From the NCBI RefSeq assembly GCF_018853815.1, contig NZ_JAAOMP010000033.1, positions 1 through 58,739 on the forward strand: a stretch of 58,739 bases of DNA, written 5' to 3'. The stretch comes from Acidithiobacillus sulfurivorans. GTDB lineage: Bacteria > Pseudomonadota > Gammaproteobacteria > Acidithiobacillales > Acidithiobacillaceae. The stretch's first letter is position 1. Each line of letters begins with the position of its first letter. This document shows positions 25,852 to 36,615 of the stretch, in pieces. The notes under the pieces were generated by a model. That model worked only from the letters and a program-made list of their open reading frames with translations. It was not told the DNA's origin and ran no database searches. The position numbers and the translations under genes are program-made.

Positions 25852-26387
25852 TATTTTTTACCTGCGGACTTTGCCGCACTCATCGTGCTGTTCATCGCTG
25901 CTACCACCTGCCCGGTCAAATCAATGGCACCACTGACATACAACACTGACTTATCATTGAGGATGACCGTATAATGCCCGGCACGACCAATTTGACTGAC
26001 CACCTTGACCAGTTGGGTCTGAATATTCTTGAGGATCTGATTGCGCTGATAGTTGAGCGTATCCTGAGCCTGGCGCTGAAATTGCTGAAGACTGAGAATC
26101 ATACTTTGCAATTGTGCTTCGCGATCCTGTCGCTGGGCGTTATTCAAATGCGGAAAATCTTTTTCCAGCGATTTCTGAAAAGCATCTATCTGTTGGCGCT
26201 TTGCTTCAATTTCCTTTTGCTTCGCCTCCACCTGCTTATTGAGGTTCGCCGCGCCGACTTGCGCTTCTGGAAGCTCACGCAAGGCTTTATCAAGATCGAC
26301 AAAGCCAATTTTCATGGGGTCCGCAAAGGCTATCCCGGCAAACAGCAACAAACCTAGACCCAGAAGTAACTGACGCATCATACCCAT
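25851..26387 (-). CDS. skp: OmpH/Skp-type periplasmic chaperone
   Basis: Holds unfolded outer-membrane proteins on the way to BamA. 178 residues (E. coli Skp 161). The signal peptide MRQLLLGLGLLLFAGIAFA is cleaved before DPMKIGFVDLDKAL. The long helical tentacle region (about residues 50-130, rich in Q, K and E: QVEAKQKEIEAKRQQIDAF) and a C-terminal strand (YTVILNDKSVLYVSG) follow. ATG 26387 and an ATG pair six bases further in are all possible starts; the first is used here. It is 12 bases after bamA and touches lpxD, the usual bamA-skp-lpxD order. Confidence 0.93.
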   Translation of the reverse strand: MGMMRQLLLGLGLLLFAGIAFADPMKIGFVDLDKALRELPEAQVGAANLNKQVEAKQKEIEAKRQQIDAFQKSLEKDFPHLNNAQRQDREAQLQSMILSLQQFQRQAQDTLNYQRNQILKNIQTQLVKVVSQIGRAGHYTVILNDKSVLYVSGAIDLTGQVVAAMNSTMSAAKSAGKK

Positions 26388-26399
26388 ATCACCGGGGCA

Positions 26400-28736
26400 T
26401 CAGAAGTTGTTACCCACAGTGAACTGTAGGGGTTGGGTAAGATCTCCCGGCTTCTTGTCCAGGGGAATCGCCAGGGACAGGCGCAGAGGCCCGAGAGGAC
26501 TGATCCACAGAAAGCCCACGCCAGCCGTTGTGCGCATCTCACCCAGACTGGGGAAATAATTGGTACTGTTTGCACCACCGAGGTAGGACTGCACCCCATA
26601 AACCCAACCACTGGCGGCAAAGAGAGACATCCGGAAATTATGATTATCTGCCAGGCCTGGTAACGGAAAGTACAAACTGGCGTTAAACAATAACTCCCGT
26701 GTACCTCCGACGGGATAACCATCAATTTGTTCGCCCAGGGAATATGTCTGGTAACCCGGCAAGGTCGTGGGCCCACCCAAATAATAGTTATTAAAGAAGG
26801 GAACTGGCTTGCCACCATAACCGTTTATGAAACCATATCGCCCACTGAGCCCGCCGGTTAACCAGGAGGTAATAGGATGATAATAGTCAGCCTTGACTTC
26901 GGCCTTGTACCACTTCAATTTTCCTGGAGGAACAGCCGCTTTCAGATCTAAGCTGCCATAAAACCCCTTGGTCGGGAATATGGGCGAGTTGCGACTGTCA
27001 TAAACGAGGCTGTTGCCTACAGTGACAGCGGTGGCCGTATTTCCGAAAGTATTTACGTAAGAATTATAAATTTGCGAACTGTCTGAAGTCAGATTAATGG
27101 TCGTATTACTATAGCCCAAGGACATATAGTCATAGACATACTGCATGATGGGTATGCCCAGCGTGCCCGTGGCACCATAGTCAATTTCCTGATAGGGCGC
27201 GACAGCAAGACTGGAAAGATTGGTATCATTCCGATAAAGATTAACACCCAGACTGATACCATCCGGAGTAAAATAAGGATCAGTATAAGACAGGTTGAAT
27301 GCTGTGCCCAATCCGCCCACGTTGGCCGAAAAAGACAGCGCATTTCCGGTACCCATAAAATTGTTCTGGCTGATGGAACCATTAAACAAAATACCCTGCG
27401 CATTGGAGTAACCTACACCCAGGCTGAAACTGCCCGTTGGCCGCTCGCTGACATGCACATCCAGATTCATCTGATCAGGATGCCCGGGAACCGGAACCGT
27501 TTTAGTGTCGATTTTGTCGTAAAAACCGGTCTGCTGGAGGCGCTCCTTGGAACGCCTGATTTGCGCGCCATTATAAAGAGATCCTTCCATCTGCCTGAAC
27601 TGGCGCCGGACTACATAGTCCCGACTGCGATCATTGCCGGTAATTTCAATGCGGCGAATGTATACTTTGCGCCCTGGGTCCACTTCAAAATTCAGAGCCA
27701 CTTCACGGGTTTTTTCATCTACCGTCGGCACCGGCGTGGTATTGGCAAAAGCATAACCCAGATCACCCAGCTTGTTGGCGATAGCACTATTGGTGTCATT
27801 GATTTTTGCCCGGGAAAATACTTCACCTGGATGAATTTCCACCAGTTTTTCCAGCTCCGGCTTGGGAATCACCAGATTACCTGTCAAATTCACCGACTTC
27901 ACATGATAAACCGGTCCTTCATGCACATTAACCGTAATATAGACAAAACGACGATCTGGTGTGACCTGTACCTGATTGGATTCAATATCAAAATTCAGAT
28001 AGCCGCGATCCAGGTAGAAATTGTGCAGGGCTTCCAGGCCCTTCATCAATTTCTCCTGAGAATAACGATCATTTTTGGTAAAAAATGAGAAGGCGTCAGG
28101 GGCACCAATATCGAAAAGCCCACGCAGCCGACTTTCACTGAAAGCGTGATTACCGACTATGGTCACCTGCTTGATGGTAGCCTGCTCTCCCTCGTTGGCA
28201 TCCAGATAAATGGCTACGCGGTTACGTGGCAGTTTCTCCACCTTGGCATGAATTTTCGCATTGTAATAACCCATACCTTCATACTGCTGCTGCAGTCCAT
28301 GTACGACCTCGTCAAGAAGGGACTGATTGAAAATATGACGGTCAACCAAACCGATGCCTTTCAGGGTTCCTTCCACTTCTTTTTTGGAAAAAGCCTTGAT
28401 GCCGTGCGTCTTGATGCTGGCAATGATCGGACGTTCCTGGACGACCACCAACAAATTGTCATCCGAACGGGCAATGGTCACATCTTTGAAAAAACCAGTA
28501 GAGTAAAGATCTTTAATCGCCTGCTGCGCTTTCTGGTCATCTACTTCTTCACCGATATGAATGGGCAGGTAGTTATAGACCGTCCCGGGAGCAATGTGCT
28601 GCAGTCCTCTTATCTCTATGTTTTTCACAGTGAAGGGTGTAAATGCCCAGGCTGGAGCTGTCCAAACGGCCGCTAAACAGGCAATACCCGAGGCAAGAAC
28701 CAGAGGCGAAGGTGAAGTCAGGCTGAATTTTTTCAC
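26400..28736 (-). CDS. bamA: outer membrane assembly factor BamA
   Basis: Omp85-family core of the beta-barrel assembly machine. 778 residues (E. coli 810). A signal peptide ends at about residue 31 (AWA before FTPF). Five POTRA domains follow (FTVKNIEIRGLQHIAPGTV, ITGNDRSRDYVVRRQ and others, residues about 32-430), then a 16-strand barrel ending in an aromatic residue (FTVGNNF), the outer-membrane insertion signal. The GTG start overlaps the rseP stop as GTGA. Confidence 0.96.
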   Translation of the reverse strand: MKKFSLTSPSPLVLASGIACLAAVWTAPAWAFTPFTVKNIEIRGLQHIAPGTVYNYLPIHIGEEVDDQKAQQAIKDLYSTGFFKDVTIARSDDNLLVVVQERPIIASIKTHGIKAFSKKEVEGTLKGIGLVDRHIFNQSLLDEVVHGLQQQYEGMGYYNAKIHAKVEKLPRNRVAIYLDANEGEQATIKQVTIVGNHAFSESRLRGLFDIGAPDAFSFFTKNDRYSQEKLMKGLEALHNFYLDRGYLNFDIESNQVQVTPDRRFVYITVNVHEGPVYHVKSVNLTGNLVIPKPELEKLVEIHPGEVFSRAKINDTNSAIANKLGDLGYAFANTTPVPTVDEKTREVALNFEVDPGRKVYIRRIEITGNDRSRDYVVRRQFRQMEGSLYNGAQIRRSKERLQQTGFYDKIDTKTVPVPGHPDQMNLDVHVSERPTGSFSLGVGYSNAQGILFNGSISQNNFMGTGNALSFSANVGGLGTAFNLSYTDPYFTPDGISLGVNLYRNDTNLSSLAVAPYQEIDYGATGTLGIPIMQYVYDYMSLGYSNTTINLTSDSSQIYNSYVNTFGNTATAVTVGNSLVYDSRNSPIFPTKGFYGSLDLKAAVPPGKLKWYKAEVKADYYHPITSWLTGGLSGRYGFINGYGGKPVPFFNNYYLGGPTTLPGYQTYSLGEQIDGYPVGGTRELLFNASLYFPLPGLADNHNFRMSLFAASGWVYGVQSYLGGANSTNYFPSLGEMRTTAGVGFLWISPLGPLRLSLAIPLDKKPGDLTQPLQFTVGNNF

Positions 28737-30088
28737 GGAGTCATCAATCTCGTAATATCGTTGTAAAAAGCGAAGGACATCAGCATCAGAAGCAGCACTA
28801 TACCGATCTGTTGGGCTTTTTGCACCACCGCCGGCGAAAGCGGCTTACCCCGTACCATTTCCAGGGCGTAAAACACCAGATGACCACCATCCAGTATGGG
28901 AATAGGGAGCAAATTGAGGATACCCAAACTGATGCTGACCAAAGCCAGAAAAGACAGAAATGGCGCCATGCCAGCCTGCGCCGACTGCCCCGCAAATTCG
29001 GCAATGCTAATAGGCCCGCTGATATTATCCGGCGAAACAAAACCTTGCACCATCCGAACGATCATCTCCACCGTCATCCAGGACATCTGCCAGGTACTGC
29101 GCGCACCATAGATCAATCCCTCAAGCGGTCCCCGCTGGCGTATAACGATGAGATCCTTGGGCAGGGGCGCCATGACAATACCGATCCTGCCAATCGCCTT
29201 TCCCGCCTTGTCGAGAAACAATTGTGGTTTGATCTGAATGGTTTTGCTGATCCCCGCAGTCGTCCGGTAGGTCATCTCCACCGTTTTGTCTGGATGCGCT
29301 TCAATGTGACGGGCCAGACTCTCCCAGCTCGGGACAGGATGATGATCAATGCCGGTAATACGATCGCCAGCAACCAGTCCGGCCTGGGCGGCCGGACTTT
29401 TGGCTTCGACCGCTCCCACAGTTGCTGGCAGGTAAGGCTCCATTCCGATGATCTTGCCAACAAAGTCCGGCCCCACAGAATCTGCCTTCAGGCTTTGTAA
29501 AGGCAGAGTATGGGTTGTCAATCTGCCCTGCTTGGTAGTCTCAAGATGTGCTGGCACCCGGGCAATGGCGGCCGACAACAAACCCATGCGCATGTCTTCC
29601 CAGGTGTATACCTGCTGCCCATTCAGGGAGGTAATGCGTTGCCCCGGCTGCAAATGGGCCTGAGCAGCCAGGGAATGATCATTCACCAGTCCAATAATGG
29701 GGGCCAGCCCGGGAATACCAATCCAGGCAACCCCGGCATAAGCAATGATCGCAAACAGGAGATTGGCTGCAGGACCGGCCAGGGCAATGAGAAAGCGTTT
29801 GCCGGGGGCCAGTTGCTCAAAAGTCCGTGAACGGTCTTCAGGCATTACTTCTTCACCGGCCTGTTCACCGAGCATTTTGACGTAACCACCCAAAGGTAAC
29901 GCGGCGATGACATATTCGGTGCGATCCTTGCCCCAACGCCGACTGATCAGAGCAGGACCAAAGCCGATGCTGAATTTCAGCACCTTCACGCCCATGAATT
30001 TGGCGACCCAGAAATGTCCGGATTCATGAATCAGCACCAAAATGCCAATTGCAAGAATAAAAGCGCCTATGGTTTCGAGTATGTGCAC
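28733..30088 (-). CDS. rseP: site-2 intramembrane zinc protease RseP
   Basis: Cleaves membrane-bound anti-sigma factors such as RseA in the envelope stress response and clears signal peptides. 451 residues (E. coli 450). The zinc site HESGH is at residues 21-25 in the first membrane helix; the third ligand lies in NLLPIPILDGG near residue 400. Two periplasmic PDZ domains lie between (around 120-200 and 215-290, with AQAGLVAGDRI). Four membrane helices are expected. The start is a GTG, 12 bases after dxr, with a poor ribosome-binding site. Confidence 0.95.
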   Translation of the reverse strand: MHILETIGAFILAIGILVLIHESGHFWVAKFMGVKVLKFSIGFGPALISRRWGKDRTEYVIAALPLGGYVKMLGEQAGEEVMPEDRSRTFEQLAPGKRFLIALAGPAANLLFAIIAYAGVAWIGIPGLAPIIGLVNDHSLAAQAHLQPGQRITSLNGQQVYTWEDMRMGLLSAAIARVPAHLETTKQGRLTTHTLPLQSLKADSVGPDFVGKIIGMEPYLPATVGAVEAKSPAAQAGLVAGDRITGIDHHPVPSWESLARHIEAHPDKTVEMTYRTTAGISKTIQIKPQLFLDKAGKAIGRIGIVMAPLPKDLIVIRQRGPLEGLIYGARSTWQMSWMTVEMIVRMVQGFVSPDNISGPISIAEFAGQSAQAGMAPFLSFLALVSISLGILNLLPIPILDGGHLVFYALEMVRGKPLSPAVVQKAQQIGIVLLLMLMSFAFYNDITRLMTP

Positions 30089-30100
30089 AGTAACCCGAAA

Positions 30101-31279
30101 TCAGGCCAAAGCGGATTCAGCATAACGGCGCAGATGCTTACTGGCTATCACTCTGGCCTGCTGATCAATAGCCAGAACGGCATCCAGTTCATCGGGTGCT
30201 GCAGGTTGCAATTCGGCCAGGGTATTTTCCACAACGGCAGCAATCCGGGCAAAAGGTAAAACCTCATCCAGAAAAGCCTGAACCGCTACTTCATTGGCGG
30301 CATTGAGAACGGTAGCTGCAGCACCACCCGCTTTAAGTGCTGAAAAAGCTAAAGCCAGACAAGGGAAACGTTGCAGGTCAGGGGTTTCAAATTGCAAATC
30401 TGCGGTCTTGGCCAGATCCAGCGAGGACACCCCACTTTCAATGCGCTCCGGGTAAGCCAGGGCATGGGCAATGGGCGTACGCATGTCCGGATTACCCAGT
30501 TGGGCCAACACCGAACCGTCTACGTATTCCACCATGGAATGAATAATACTTTGGGGGTGGATGAGCACATCAATTTGTTCTGCAGGAAGATTAAACAGCC
30601 AATGGGCTTCAATCACTTCCAGCCCCTTGTTCATCATCGTCGCTGAATCTACAGAAATTTTCCGGCCCATCACCCAGTTGGGGTGTGCACAGGCCTGATC
30701 CGGAGTCACTCCCGCGAGACGCTCCAAAGGCCAGGTCCGGAAAGGACCGCCAGAAGCCGTCAAGAGGATGCGGCGCACCCCTCGCCCATCGGCAAAGCAC
30801 TGGAAAACGGCATTATGCTCACTATCAATAGGCAGCAGGGTCACCTGACACGCCCGCACCCGGTCCATAAACAGCTTGCCCGCCATCACCAGACATTCCT
30901 TGTTGGCCAGGTACACCTTTTTGCCGGCTTCCACTGCAGCTAGAGTGGGCAAAAGGCCAGCTGCTCCGACAATTGCGGCCATTACCTCGTCAATACCGTC
31001 CATTCCGGCAACAGCTGTCAATGCCTCGGGACCACTTTCTACGTTTATCTGTTTAAGACCGGCATCACGTAACAGCACCCGCAATTGTTGTGCGGCATCA
31101 GGCGCCACCATCACGACCTGTTCGGGTTGATGGATTTTGCAGAGTGCCAGCATCTCCGCAACACGCTGATTACCCGTTAAGGCCACCACCCGGAATACAT
31201 CAGAATGACGTGAAAGCACATCCAGGGTGCTTTTTCCAATGGAGCCCGTGGCTCCGAGTATGCAGATGCCTCTTGTCAT
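30101..31279 (-). CDS. dxr: 1-deoxy-D-xylulose 5-phosphate reductoisomerase
   Basis: Second enzyme of the non-mevalonate isoprenoid pathway; NADPH-dependent rearrangement of DXP to MEP. 392 residues from the ATG at 31279 (E. coli 398). This start overlaps the cdsA stop as ATGA and fits the NADPH-binding [14 protein letters not shown] near the N-terminus; a TTG at 31288 is possible. Metal and substrate residues sit in [12 protein letters not shown] and [20 protein letters not shown]. It supplies precursors for the product of uppS two genes upstream. Confidence 0.95.
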   Translation of the reverse strand: MTRGICILGATGSIGKSTLDVLSRHSDVFRVVALTGNQRVAEMLALCKIHQPEQVVMVAPDAAQQLRVLLRDAGLKQINVESGPEALTAVAGMDGIDEVMAAIVGAAGLLPTLAAVEAGKKVYLANKECLVMAGKLFMDRVRACQVTLLPIDSEHNAVFQCFADGRGVRRILLTASGGPFRTWPLERLAGVTPDQACAHPNWVMGRKISVDSATMMNKGLEVIEAHWLFNLPAEQIDVLIHPQSIIHSMVEYVDGSVLAQLGNPDMRTPIAHALAYPERIESGVSSLDLAKTADLQFETPDLQRFPCLALAFSALKAGGAAATVLNAANEVAVQAFLDEVLPFARIAAVVENTLAELQPAAPDELDAVLAIDQQARVIASKHLRRYAESALA

Positions 31280-32094
31280 TTCCACCAACCCAGATAGTAA
31301 AGCCCGGCTACAAAAACCGGGATACCCGCGCTGATACTATCCAGACGGTCAAGCAAACCACCGTGTCCTGGCAGTAATTGCCCACTATCCTTACGATCTG
31401 CGCGGCGTTTAAGATAACTTTCTGCCAGGTCACCAATGACTGCAAATATTGCTGTCACCACTCCCAGCAAAGCCCCTGAGCATAATACGAGAGGGTGAGC
31501 CCCCAGCCAGATCCATGCGCCCAGTGTGCCCACAATGGCGCTGGCAAGCAAGCCACCCAACAGGCCTTCCCAGGTTTTACCCGGGCTGACCTGCGGGATC
31601 AGCCGCCGCCGTCCCCACAATTTCCCAAAAGTCATGGCGCCAACATCTCCTGCGCTGATCATCAAAATCACCCACAAAAGTTGATGGGGGGCCTGACGCT
31701 GAAGTTGCAAGGCAAACCAGAAAGCCGGCAAAAAAGCCGGCAACAGCAGGAAACCCGTAAGCGGACGCTGCCAAAGTGAAGCTCTGTGTAGCATGCTGGG
31801 TGACACAGCAAGCATCAGCACCGCCCATAATAGCCAAGCTACCACCGAAATATCCGCCAACAGGGGGCCGATCAGGTTTTTTAACCAAAGCGGCAGCAGC
31901 AAAAGCAGCGCAAGCGACAGCCCCAGAAGCAGGGCAAAGGGCTTGGAGAATAAGCTTAGACGACCCCATTCCTGTCCGGCAAACAAGGCGAGCAGCATTA
32001 AAAAAGCCAGGAAAATTTGAGAGGAAGCCTGAAAAATCAGGACAAAAACCAGCAGCAACAAAAAGGCGGCGGTGATCAGTCGCTGACGGAGCAA
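31276..32094 (-). CDS. cdsA: phosphatidate cytidylyltransferase
   Basis: Integral membrane enzyme making CDP-diacylglycerol from phosphatidate and CTP, precursor of all phospholipids. 272 residues (E. coli 285), mostly hydrophobic with about seven or eight membrane helices. The family signature lies near the C-terminus: [16 protein letters not shown] and [13 protein letters not shown] with the conserved Asp residues. The start is a TTG at 32094 with GGAGGG immediately upstream, inside uppS (19-base overlap). The uppS-cdsA-dxr-rseP-bamA order is the standard proteobacterial one. Confidence 0.94.
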   Translation of the reverse strand: MLRQRLITAAFLLLLVFVLIFQASSQIFLAFLMLLALFAGQEWGRLSLFSKPFALLLGLSLALLLLLPLWLKNLIGPLLADISVVAWLLWAVLMLAVSPSMLHRASLWQRPLTGFLLLPAFLPAFWFALQLQRQAPHQLLWVILMISAGDVGAMTFGKLWGRRRLIPQVSPGKTWEGLLGGLLASAIVGTLGAWIWLGAHPLVLCSGALLGVVTAIFAVIGDLAESYLKRRADRKDSGQLLPGHGGLLDRLDSISAGIPVFVAGLYYLGWWK

Positions 32095-32840
32095 TCGCCC
32101 TCCAGGATCTGATCACCAGTACGTCCAAAACGCCTTTGACGATGCGCAAAAGAATGCAGTGCATGTTCCAGAGAAGCGCGATCAAAATCCGGCCAGAGCG
32201 TGTCGGTAAAATAGAACTCTGTATACGCCAGTTGCCAGACCAGAAAATTACTGATGCGTTCTTCCCCACCCGTACGAATCAACAAATCCGGCTCGGGGCC
32301 ATCGGCCAGACTCAAATGTTGGGCAATATCCTGCTCGCCGAGATCCTGCAGATTCAAATCTGCAGACTGAAACGCAGCAATTGCAGCGCGTGTAGCCTGG
32401 ACAACATCCCAACGTCCACCGTAATTTACTGCGAGGTTGAGTTGCAAACGGGTATTATTCCGGGTGAGATTTTCAGCCTCTTCAATCAACTGACGGATAT
32501 CCCGTTCCAGCGCGCTGCGATCACCGATAATCCGTAAGCGCACCCCATTTTCATGCAACTTACGGGCTTCACGCTTCAGGAGCAAGCGGAATAGATTCAT
32601 GAGCAGACGCACTTCCAGAGGAGGCCGCCGCCAATTTTCAGTGCTAAACGCAAAGAGAGTGAGATGGGGAATACCCAGGTCTACACAGGATTGAACCATC
32701 TCCCGGACCACTTCAGCCCCTCGTCGATGACCGGCCACACGGGGTAAATGCTGACGATACGCCCAGCGGCCATTACCATCCATAATGACCGCAACATGGC
32801 GAGGGAACTTGGGGGCTTCTGATCCAGGCAGTACAGCCAT
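32076..32840 (-). CDS. uppS: undecaprenyl diphosphate synthase
   Basis: Cis-prenyltransferase that extends farnesyl diphosphate to C55 undecaprenyl diphosphate, the lipid carrier for peptidoglycan and O-antigen. 254 residues (E. coli 253). The catalytic Asp is in VIMDGNGRWA near residue 21; TLFAFSTENWRRP, LNLAVNYGGRWD and RTGGEERISNFL are diagnostic. It follows frr after five bases. GGAGG lies ten bases before the ATG. Confidence 0.96.
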   Translation of the reverse strand: MAVLPGSEAPKFPRHVAVIMDGNGRWAYRQHLPRVAGHRRGAEVVREMVQSCVDLGIPHLTLFAFSTENWRRPPLEVRLLMNLFRLLLKREARKLHENGVRLRIIGDRSALERDIRQLIEEAENLTRNNTRLQLNLAVNYGGRWDVVQATRAAIAAFQSADLNLQDLGEQDIAQHLSLADGPEPDLLIRTGGEERISNFLVWQLAYTEFYFTDTLWPDFDRASLEHALHSFAHRQRRFGRTGDQILEGDCSVSD

Positions 32841-32845
32841 AATAC

Positions 32846-34128
<1,283 letters not shown>

Positions 34129-35007
34129 TCAGGACCCCCGGACTTGGGCCATCACTTCACTGGCAAAGTCAGCCGTAGGCGCTTTTTCGATCCCTTCACC
34201 CACCTCAAAACGGATGAATTCGACGACTTCCACTCCCGAAAAACCCTTGACCAACTGCCCCACGCTTTTATCCTGATCTTTCACAAAGGGCTGTCCGGTC
34301 AGCGCAATTTCGTTGACCAGCTTGTTAAGCCGACCGGATATCATTTTTTCAACAATATCAGCTGGCTTGCCACTATCAGCGGCCTGGGCGACCAGAATAT
34401 CCTTTTCTCGTGCCAGACGTTCTGCAGATACCTGATCAGGACGAACCACTTCCGGACGGGCTGCAGCCACATGCATGGCCACATCCTTACCGAGTTCTTC
34501 CGTAGCCGCCTGACCTTCCAGCGCCACTATCACCCCGATACGACTGCCATGTATATAGGCTCCAACCACGCCTTCCTTAACCTGCAAGTGCTGCAAACGC
34601 CGCAAACTGATATTTTCGCCGAGCTTGCTGACCAGGGTCTTGCGTCGCTCTTCAATAGACGCATCCGCCACCAGCGCCTCTATTTGTTTCAGGCCCTGTT
34701 GAAGAGCCTGCCCGGCACAATCCTTGGCCAAGGCCAGAAAATCATCATTCTTGGCCACAAAATCGGTCTCGCAGTTCACTTCCAGAACCACGCCCTGCTT
34801 CTGGTCTGCACTCAGCGCAGTAACAATGACGCCCTCCGCCGCCACCCGGCTGGCCTTCTTATCGGCCTTGGCCAAACCACGGGTGCGCAGCAAATCAATA
34901 GCCGCTTCCATATCACCGTCCGCTTCCGTGAGAACGGTTTTGCATTCCATCATGCCGGCGCCGGTGCGCTCACGCAGTTCTTTAACCTGTTGTGCACTAA
35001 TAGCCAT
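34129..35007 (-). CDS. tsf: elongation factor Ts
   Basis: Nucleotide-exchange factor for EF-Tu. 292 residues (E. coli 283). The N-terminal UBA-like domain has KELRERTGAGMMECKTVL; the contact motif with EF-Tu is TDFVAKNDDF near residue 82; the dimerisation subdomain and C-terminal module are complete (VGQLVKGFSGVEVVEFIRF). It follows rpsB by 29 bases, the universal rpsB-tsf pair. Confidence 0.97.
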   Translation of the reverse strand: MAISAQQVKELRERTGAGMMECKTVLTEADGDMEAAIDLLRTRGLAKADKKASRVAAEGVIVTALSADQKQGVVLEVNCETDFVAKNDDFLALAKDCAGQALQQGLKQIEALVADASIEERRKTLVSKLGENISLRRLQHLQVKEGVVGAYIHGSRIGVIVALEGQAATEELGKDVAMHVAAARPEVVRPDQVSAERLAREKDILVAQAADSGKPADIVEKMISGRLNKLVNEIALTGQPFVKDQDKSVGQLVKGFSGVEVVEFIRFEVGEGIEKAPTADFASEVMAQVRGS

Positions 35008-35036
35008 GTAAACTCCTTGGTTATGTGGTGAATGCG

Positions 35037-35789
35037 TTAATCGGCGTCAATTTCAATGGTTTCCTCGTCCACTTCGACGAATTCATCGAGCAAATCCGCT
35101 TCACCACCCTGCCGACCGGCCAAAATGGCATCGGCCACCAGCGAAGCGTAAAGACGGATAGCACGGGTGGCATCATCGTTACCTGGAATGGGGTAATCAA
35201 TCAGCAACGGGTCACAGTTGCTATCGACCACGCCGATAACCGGAATACCCAACTTGCGCGCTTCCAGCACCGCAATATTTTCATGACCCACATCAATCAC
35301 AAAAATGGCATCGGGCAGACCATTCATTTCCTTGATACCGCCAAGACTGCGTTCCAGTTTGTCACGCTCACGCGACAGGGTAAGGCCTTCTTTTTTTGTC
35401 AGCTTTTCGAGAGTGCCATCGGCTGTCATCTGGTCTAGCTCGTCCAGACGACGAATAGACTGACGAATGGTTTTAAAGTTGGTCAGGGTACCGCCAAGCC
35501 AGCGTTGGTTCACAAAAAAAGCGCCGCAACGACGGGCTTCCTGCTCTACAGCCTCACGCGCCTGGCGTTTGGTACCCACAAAAAGAACACGACCGTGTTT
35601 GCGCGACACCTGCTCAATAAAAGCCAGCGCACTACGGAGCATGGGCAAAGTATGTTCAAGATTGATAATATGAATGCGATTGCGCTCACCAAAAAGGTAA
35701 GGGGCCATTTTGGGATGCCAGTAACGGGCTTGATGACCAAAGTGCACGCCGGCTTCCAGCAGGGCACGCATGCTTACATTGCTGCTCAT
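35037..35789 (-). CDS. rpsB: 30S ribosomal protein S2
   Basis: 250 residues from the ATG at 35789 (E. coli 241), chosen for GGAGA seven bases upstream and because orthologues start just before [20 protein letters not shown]. The longer frame to 35828 runs into the leader. Conserved segments are [37 protein letters not shown] and [19 protein letters not shown] (here with SNCD). The acidic C-terminal tail ([16 protein letters not shown]) is longer than usual. It is the first gene of a 20-gene run. Confidence 0.97.
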   Translation of the reverse strand: MSSNVSMRALLEAGVHFGHQARYWHPKMAPYLFGERNRIHIINLEHTLPMLRSALAFIEQVSRKHGRVLFVGTKRQAREAVEQEARRCGAFFVNQRWLGGTLTNFKTIRQSIRRLDELDQMTADGTLEKLTKKEGLTLSRERDKLERSLGGIKEMNGLPDAIFVIDVGHENIAVLEARKLGIPVIGVVDSNCDPLLIDYPIPGNDDATRAIRLYASLVADAILAGRQGGEADLLDEFVEVDEETIEIDAD

Positions 35790-35834
35790 AGAGATTTCTC
35801 CAGTTTTCATAGGGTTAAGATCCACCACGCGGCC

Positions 35835-35869
35835 GAGGATTCCATCCTTGCGGACACCCGGAAATCCTC
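35835..35869 (-). promoter_or_regulatory. probable S2 (rpsB) leader hairpin
   Basis: In the rpsB 5' leader the minus strand has GAGGAT-T-TCC, a 16-base loop containing GGGTGTCC, then GGA-ATCCTC: a bulged 9-bp hairpin at 35869-35835. It lies 45 bases before the start codon. Proteobacterial rpsB leaders are known to mediate feedback by S2; the assignment here is from position and structure, not from a matched family consensus. Confidence 0.4.
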
Positions 35870-35982
35870 TCAGGCTACGTGTGCGTATTAGGGCAAAGCC
35901 CAGCGCGTTTTATCACAAGTTGCCCCACCAGAGCAAGACTGGATCCTGCACTCGGGCCTTGGTCGGCAGCAAAGCAGCCATG

Positions 35983-36603
35983 CTAACTACCGGTTTTGGA
36001 TTTATTCCAGCGATGCCAAAACCAGTAAAGCAGAGCACCCACGAACAGCAGCAGCAACAAAATGATTTGCACCTGGCGTACACCATTCAGCAGGCTTTGC
36101 AAAGAAGCCCCGAGAACATAACCGATACCGGCGATGACGCCCGCCCAGACAGCAGCAGCCAGTGGATTCATGACCAGATAGCGTCGGGGTGGATAATGAT
36201 GAACACCCAGGAGTATCGGGGTGATGGTTCGGGTCCCGTAAATAAAGCGAAACAACAGCGTCACCCAATCACCAAAGCGTCTAATTAATCCCTCTGCCCG
36301 GGTAACATGGCGCTTGAGAAAATTGGGTAGCCAGTCAAGAATCCGTTCTCCATAGCGCGAACCTACCTGATACAAAACCTGATCATTAATCGTGCTTCCC
36401 AGCCAGGAAACGGCAATGACCACGGGTAAATCCAGCACGCCGGCATGGGCAAGCGCCCCGGCAATAATGACTACCGCCTCGCCTTCCAGCAAGGTCCCGA
36501 TAAATAGTATCCAATACCCATACTGGCGGAGAAATTCCTTGATAACGCTCAGAGTAATCGGTTGCAGATGCAGCCAGTGCAACAGCGGGTTCAGGAATTC
36601 GAT
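35983..36603 (-). CDS. DedA/SNARE-associated family membrane protein, probable ATC start
   Basis: Inner-membrane protein of about 206 residues with five or six hydrophobic segments. Family features are YGYWILFIGTLLEGEAVVI near the N-terminus and RFIYGTRTITPILLG. Some DedA proteins take part in undecaprenyl-phosphate recycling and proton-motive-force homeostasis; this one is not more closely assigned. The frame runs from just after the ppx stop. The available starts are ATC 36603, CTG 36594, CTG 36585 and TTG 36582. Only ATC has a ribosome-binding site (GAGG eight bases upstream) and it yields the typical EFLNPLLHWL beginning. If ATC is not used, TTG 36582 is the fallback (199 residues). Confidence 0.75.
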   Translation of the reverse strand: MEFLNPLLHWLHLQPITLSVIKEFLRQYGYWILFIGTLLEGEAVVIIAGALAHAGVLDLPVVIAVSWLGSTINDQVLYQVGSRYGERILDWLPNFLKRHVTRAEGLIRRFGDWVTLLFRFIYGTRTITPILLGVHHYPPRRYLVMNPLAAAVWAGVIAGIGYVLGASLQSLLNGVRQVQIILLLLLFVGALLYWFWHRWNKSKTGS

Positions 36604-36615
36604 GGAGGTATCCTC

